64,000 nucleotides of DNA from Norana najaformis. Lineage: Eukaryota > Annelida > Clitellata > Crassiclitellata > Hormogastridae. Each line of letters begins with the position of its first letter. The stretch's first letter is position 1. The DNA lies in assembly GCA_964023275.1 (NCBI GenBank), contig OZ029916.1:34245727-34309726 (forward strand), read 5' to 3'. The translations under genes and the position numbers were made by a program. A model generated the notes under the pieces. That model was not told the DNA's origin, did not search any database, and worked only from the letters and a program-made list of their open reading frames with translations. Shown piece by piece: positions 61,801 through 64,000 of this stretch.

Positions 61801-63796
61801 ACGCACGCATTGAACAACAGCCTCAAAGGCATGTGCAACGGCCCTAAGAAAGGTCCTTATTGAATAATATTGTGATTTATGAATCTGTAGGAATGTGCAG
61901 AAATCTAGACAGGCCTGTTAAGCATGCATGTTTTAAGTTTCTTTTAAAACTTGTTACTGGAAGAGTGTTATTCTTTAATTGGATTTTACTTTAAAAGATG
62001 AGCAGCTTAAACACAATTGTCTTGAGTTCCTGAGTTGCTCAGAATATTCACAGAGTATTTTTGGGCCACAGTGCAGCATGTTGGTCTATTCAGCAGGAAT
62101 CTGGGTCTGTGATCCAGCAATTGTGGGTTCGAGTCTGCTGAGCAGACTTCATGTTGTTCATTCACACTGGTGTTACGCTACAGATTCAGATTTACAGACC
62201 TTGAGCATGTAATAGGTGCAATAAATAAAAGTAAATAAATGAAATAAATGAGGTTAGCTTAAAGGAGCTGATGTCTTTCTCCTTGTAGATTGTTCTCGTA
62301 CCAAGTGTGAATGGTCATCCACTGATGCAGCCGGGAGACACATTGAGCATTCGTGAGGACTTTGAGAGATACAGATGTCTGGAACATCACCTGTCCGCCT
62401 CACAATATCCGCTGTCAGACCTCTGCAAGAAACTTGTGTTCAGCTCATCTGCCTCCATCTACGATGGAGCCCGTGGTTAGTTGTATATATTCACATATTT
62501 AATATATAAATGAATTTAATTTTTTCAAATTCAACACAAAGTTGAACACGTTTACTAATTCAGTATGTAACTTGAATATGTTAATTGGTATGTAAATTCT
62601 TTCAAACTGAAAATAATTCTAGAATCATCATTTGGATCAAGTTTTTAGCAGGATTGATCTGTAAAGGAAGGTATCTGCAAATGTTCTTTTTAATCAACAG
62701 TCGAGTCTACGCTGGCACCATTAAGTTGGCAACTGGTTTTGTTTCTAAATTGACACTGAGAATATTTGTTTTATTGGACACACTGACAGTCGTTATTATC
62801 TTGATGGCATACTTAGCTTGATATCATACTGAACTTGATGCCATACATGGCTTTGACGCCATACTAAGCTCAGTGTTCTGAATTTGGTATTATCTGGTTT
62901 TGTTTTGTGTGTTTGAATGTAAATCTGTCATTTGGTGTCATTATAAGCTGCTTTTATCACTTGAGCAGATGACACAGAAGATCTGTCACCATGATTTCCA
63001 TAATAGTAACCATGACTTTATAAAATGACTTGCATTTAACTTCAGTTCTGTCATAACAGAGTGTGACTGTCATCCTGTTGGATCGGAGAGTGCGTCATGC
63101 GATCCAGTTGGGGGTCAGTGCCCTTGCAAGCCGAACGTCATGGGTCGAAGATGTGACCAGTGCTTTCCCGGCACATATGGCTTTGGCCCTGCCGGATGCA
63201 TACGTAAGTAACATGCATTTCACCAACAGTGAAAGCATAGATGCATTACTGTGCGCTTAAAACATGAGCCATGAATGAAACCATTTTAATATACTGTTTT
63301 GTTTTATTCTTTACATTAGCTAATTAAACTGTGATGCTATTTGTTTTATATGTACCTTGGCACTTTGTAGCACATTTTTAAGTACCTAAAAAAGTTCTTA
63401 TTGCTAGCTTAGTTATTTTGTATTTCCAGGTCGTTAAGATTCGAATAAATTTATTAAACAAAAATAGTTTGTTCTTACAGTAGCAGAGGATACAGAACAC
63501 CCCTGTAGATGTTCTAGGTTCGATTTGCAATCAGGGTAGAAATCTAACATGTGATTTGTTGCAGCCTGCGATTGCCATGAAGTTGGGTCTAGAGACAAGA
63601 TCTGTGACCTAGTGACCGGTCAGTGCAAGTGCATTCCAAATGCCCATGGCCGGCAGTGCGGCCATTGTCAGAGGGGCTTCTACGGTTTCCCAAGCTGTCG
63701 GCCATGTGAGTGTAGTGGCCGTGCTGACGAATGTGACAGTGAAACTGGGCAGTGCCTCAGCTGCAGGGACTACACGGGCGGACATCACTGTGACAG
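37525..63796 (+). CDS. LAMB1: Laminin subunit beta (LAMB1/2 type), 5' part
   Basis: Fifteen exons join without a phase break: 37525-37588, 39581-40146, 47951-48068, 48367-48512, 53802-53922, 54541-54729, 55409-55588, 56148-56257, 58281-58496, 59839-59997, 60855-60975, 61504-61631, 62289-62475, 63060-63203 and 63565-63796. They give 893 residues and continue past the window. [20 protein letters not shown] is a signal peptide. The LN domain (about 25-275) has [33 protein letters not shown] and [18 protein letters not shown]1-LE4 begin at C277; LE5 (C514) passes into the LF/domain IV (about 545-765); LE6, LE7 and LE8 begin at C770, C818 and C864. This order is diagnostic of laminin beta-1/2 chains. 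The secreted chain assembles into alpha-beta-gamma heterotrimers, and LN domains polymerise to build the basement membrane. The coiled-coil half is missing only because the window ends. Beta-1 versus beta-2 is not resolvable in an invertebrate. Confidence 0.95.
37589..39580 (+). other. Laminin intron 1
   Basis: Separates the signal-peptide exon from the LN exon. It holds a CATA/ATAC microsatellite (about 37849-37995), an imperfect run of ACTATTGTCAT-like units (about 38280-38580) and a tRNA-like SINE head at about 38892-38960 (TGGCTAAATGG, then GGTTAGAGTCC). No further exon is needed by phase. Confidence 0.5.
42786..42926. repeat. Imperfect inverted repeat (hairpin)
   Basis: The left arm 42786-42836 and right arm 42879-42926 are inverse copies sharing GGTACTGGCTTC and CACTTGCTTCTCTGTGAT, with a loop of about 42 bases. 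Confidence 0.75.
45065..45355 (-). mobile_element. tRNA-headed SINE with A and B boxes
   Basis: On the minus strand, box A TGGTTAGCATGG (45332-45321) and box B GGTTCAAATCC (45296-45286) have tRNA-like spacing. A body follows, ending in a segment shared with the 25349-25570 family (ACTTAA...GGCAGC inverse). It is not a functional tRNA; the 5' acceptor arm and 3' pairing are missing. Confidence 0.6.
46353..46402 (+). repeat. CCGT microsatellite
   Basis: About 12 perfect CCGT units in laminin intron 2. Confidence 0.92.
46773..46825 (+). repeat. GTCT microsatellite
   Basis: About 13 perfect GTCT units. More degenerate TCTG tracts follow at about 46990-47260. Confidence 0.92.
48137..48172 (+). 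repeat. GAT/GGT microsatellite near laminin exon 4
   Basis: GGT then GAT units in the 298-base intron between exons 3 and 4. A looser GATGAT/AATGAT tract continues to about 48360, next to the exon 4 acceptor at 48365-48366. Confidence 0.75.
48513..53801 (+). other. Laminin intron 4 (5.3 kb)
   Basis: It holds diverged SINE-like units (about 48521-48580 and 48813-48925), a large minisatellite (50767-51238), a 13-base poly-C at 51541-51553, and pyrimidine-rich and CTT-rich stretches (about 51830-53200). ORFs at 51423-51671 (minus) and 51611-52015 (plus) were not accepted as genes. Confidence 0.55.
50767..51238 (+). repeat. ~23-bp minisatellite in laminin intron 4
   Basis: About 20 imperfect tandem copies around GTGGGAATAACCTAAGAGTT, with unit length varying. 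It ends next to a short TA tract. Confidence 0.85.
55616..55893 (+). repeat. ~55-bp tandem repeat full of 3' splice-site look-alikes
   Basis: Five diverged copies of a unit reading TTTTACAG-ATTTAAATAAATC-TTGTTTGGAATTAA-TTTTTCTGATTTC start 28 bases after the donor of laminin exon 7. Each copy carries pyrimidine-rich TTTACAG, TTTGCAG or TTTCAG motifs. Confidence 0.75.
56258..58280 (+). other. Laminin intron 8 (2.0 kb)
   Basis: It holds a TTA/TTG-rich start, a fragment near 56590 (TTTATTAGCATCTGATAAG) that resembles one near 20730, and SINE 3' pieces at about 57690-57830 and 57955-58010. No coding exon is supported. Confidence 0.5.
57765..57825 (+). repeat. SINE 3' end with AATTAC tail
   Basis: Shares GTTGAGTTTATTCTCTAAGA and GGTGCTTTATAAATC, then AATTAC hexamers, with the copy at about 60285-60361. 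Confidence 0.65.
58779..59054 (+). repeat. Three tandem copies of a 92-bp unit
   Basis: Units start at 58779, 58871 and 58963. Each begins CTCCCATACATTCCATGCC and ends AATAACACCTCA. The copies differ by only a few bases, so the expansion is recent. It lies in laminin intron 9. Confidence 0.92.
59230..59500 (+). repeat. Dispersed LINE/SINE-type repeat
   Basis: It contains TTTGCCAGGAGAGAGTTTCA and CCGAGAGCTATGCTTGTC, matching the style and several blocks of the repeat at about 2700-2825. Confidence 0.5.
60285..60361 (+). repeat. SINE 3' end with AATTAC tail, second copy
   Basis: Matches 57765-57825, with a longer run of AATTAC hexamers. Confidence 0.65.
61120..61450 (+). pseudogene. Non-LTR reverse-transcriptase fragment in a laminin intron
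   Basis: One frame reads [10 protein letters not shown], a stop, [14 protein letters not shown] and [17 protein letters not shown]. Another reads on through a segment matching the SSYLNDRSQ-type block, and a last part encodes a [12 protein letters not shown] remnant of the QGSVLGPLLF block. These are the A and B region motifs of CR1-like reverse transcriptases, broken by stops and frameshifts. It is a dead internal fragment on the gene's own strand. Confidence 0.7.
62066..62240 (+). mobile_element. tRNA-derived SINE with clear box B
   Basis: A tRNA-like head with GTGCAGCATGTTGG (weak box A) and GGTTCGAGTCT (62126-62136, box B) is followed by a TGCTGAGCAGACTTC body and an AATAAA/TAAATAAATG tail. 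Copies occur at about 23450-23610 and 16740-16850. Confidence 0.7.
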
Positions 63797-64000
63797 GTCA
63801 GAGATGTGTTGAATGTCACTCTTGACATACGTCACAGTAACTGCTTTTCTTCATTTGTTACAATAACGTTTTTAATTTTGTACATTTTTTCAAAAACTGT
63901 GTTTGTGTTTGTCACAAGAATTTTTTGAACTTCATCAAATAAATAATAATTAAATAACAGTTGCATTGCCTCAAGTTGTCTTATGTTGCCTTACATTGTT

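Overview
The window is nuclear DNA from an invertebrate animal. The evidence is GT-AG introns of several hundred bases to several kb, dense microsatellites, SINE, LINE and MITE debris, and three metazoan gene families: MOV10, ankyrin/SOCS-box and laminin beta. There are no bacterial operons, rRNA genes, intact tRNA genes or CRISPR arrays. The repeat style fits a marine invertebrate (lophotrochozoan, echinoderm/hemichordate, amphioxus or cnidarian), but the sequence does not fix the phylum. The long open frames inside simple repeats (GACA, ATGT, CA, GAT) are artefacts.

Layout. (1) 194-5855, plus strand: the last four visible exons of an unrecognised single-pass membrane protein. It has a Thr-rich mucin-like stalk, a furin-like RRKR site, one membrane helix and a short cytoplasmic tail. 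Its start lies left of the window. (2) 5856-10867: microsatellites, hAT-like MITEs and CR1-like LINE fragments. (3) 10868-11941, minus strand: an intronless GC-rich ankyrin-repeat and SOCS-box (ASB-like) gene. (4) 11942-16801: repeats, including a third copy of the MITE and a second hAT-type MITE. (5) 16802-30932, minus strand: a complete 14-exon MOV10 RNA helicase gene of 1033 residues with an N-terminal U1/matrin-type C2H2 finger. All helicase motifs are present. One intron is GC-AG, and the final codons overlap a SINE. (6) 30933-37524: intergenic DNA between the divergent MOV10 and laminin genes, ending with a perfect 51-unit GACA array. (7) 37525-63796, plus strand: the first 15 exons of a laminin beta-1/2-type gene, coding signal peptide, LN, LE1-5, LF (domain IV) and LE6-8. 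The gene runs off the right edge.

Exon borders were read by eye from splice sites and checked for phase continuity. All 3102 coding bases of MOV10, all 2681 visible bases of laminin and all 870 visible bases of the first gene join without a frame break. The genes do not form an obvious functional cluster. The membrane protein and laminin act at or outside the cell surface. The ASB-like protein would be a Cullin-5 ubiquitin-ligase adaptor. MOV10 is a cytoplasmic RNA helicase of post-transcriptional and retroelement silencing. I found no convincing new multi-gene system. The most informative novelties are the MOV10 zinc finger and SINE-derived tail, the dated nested transposon insertions, and the cleavable mucin-like membrane protein.
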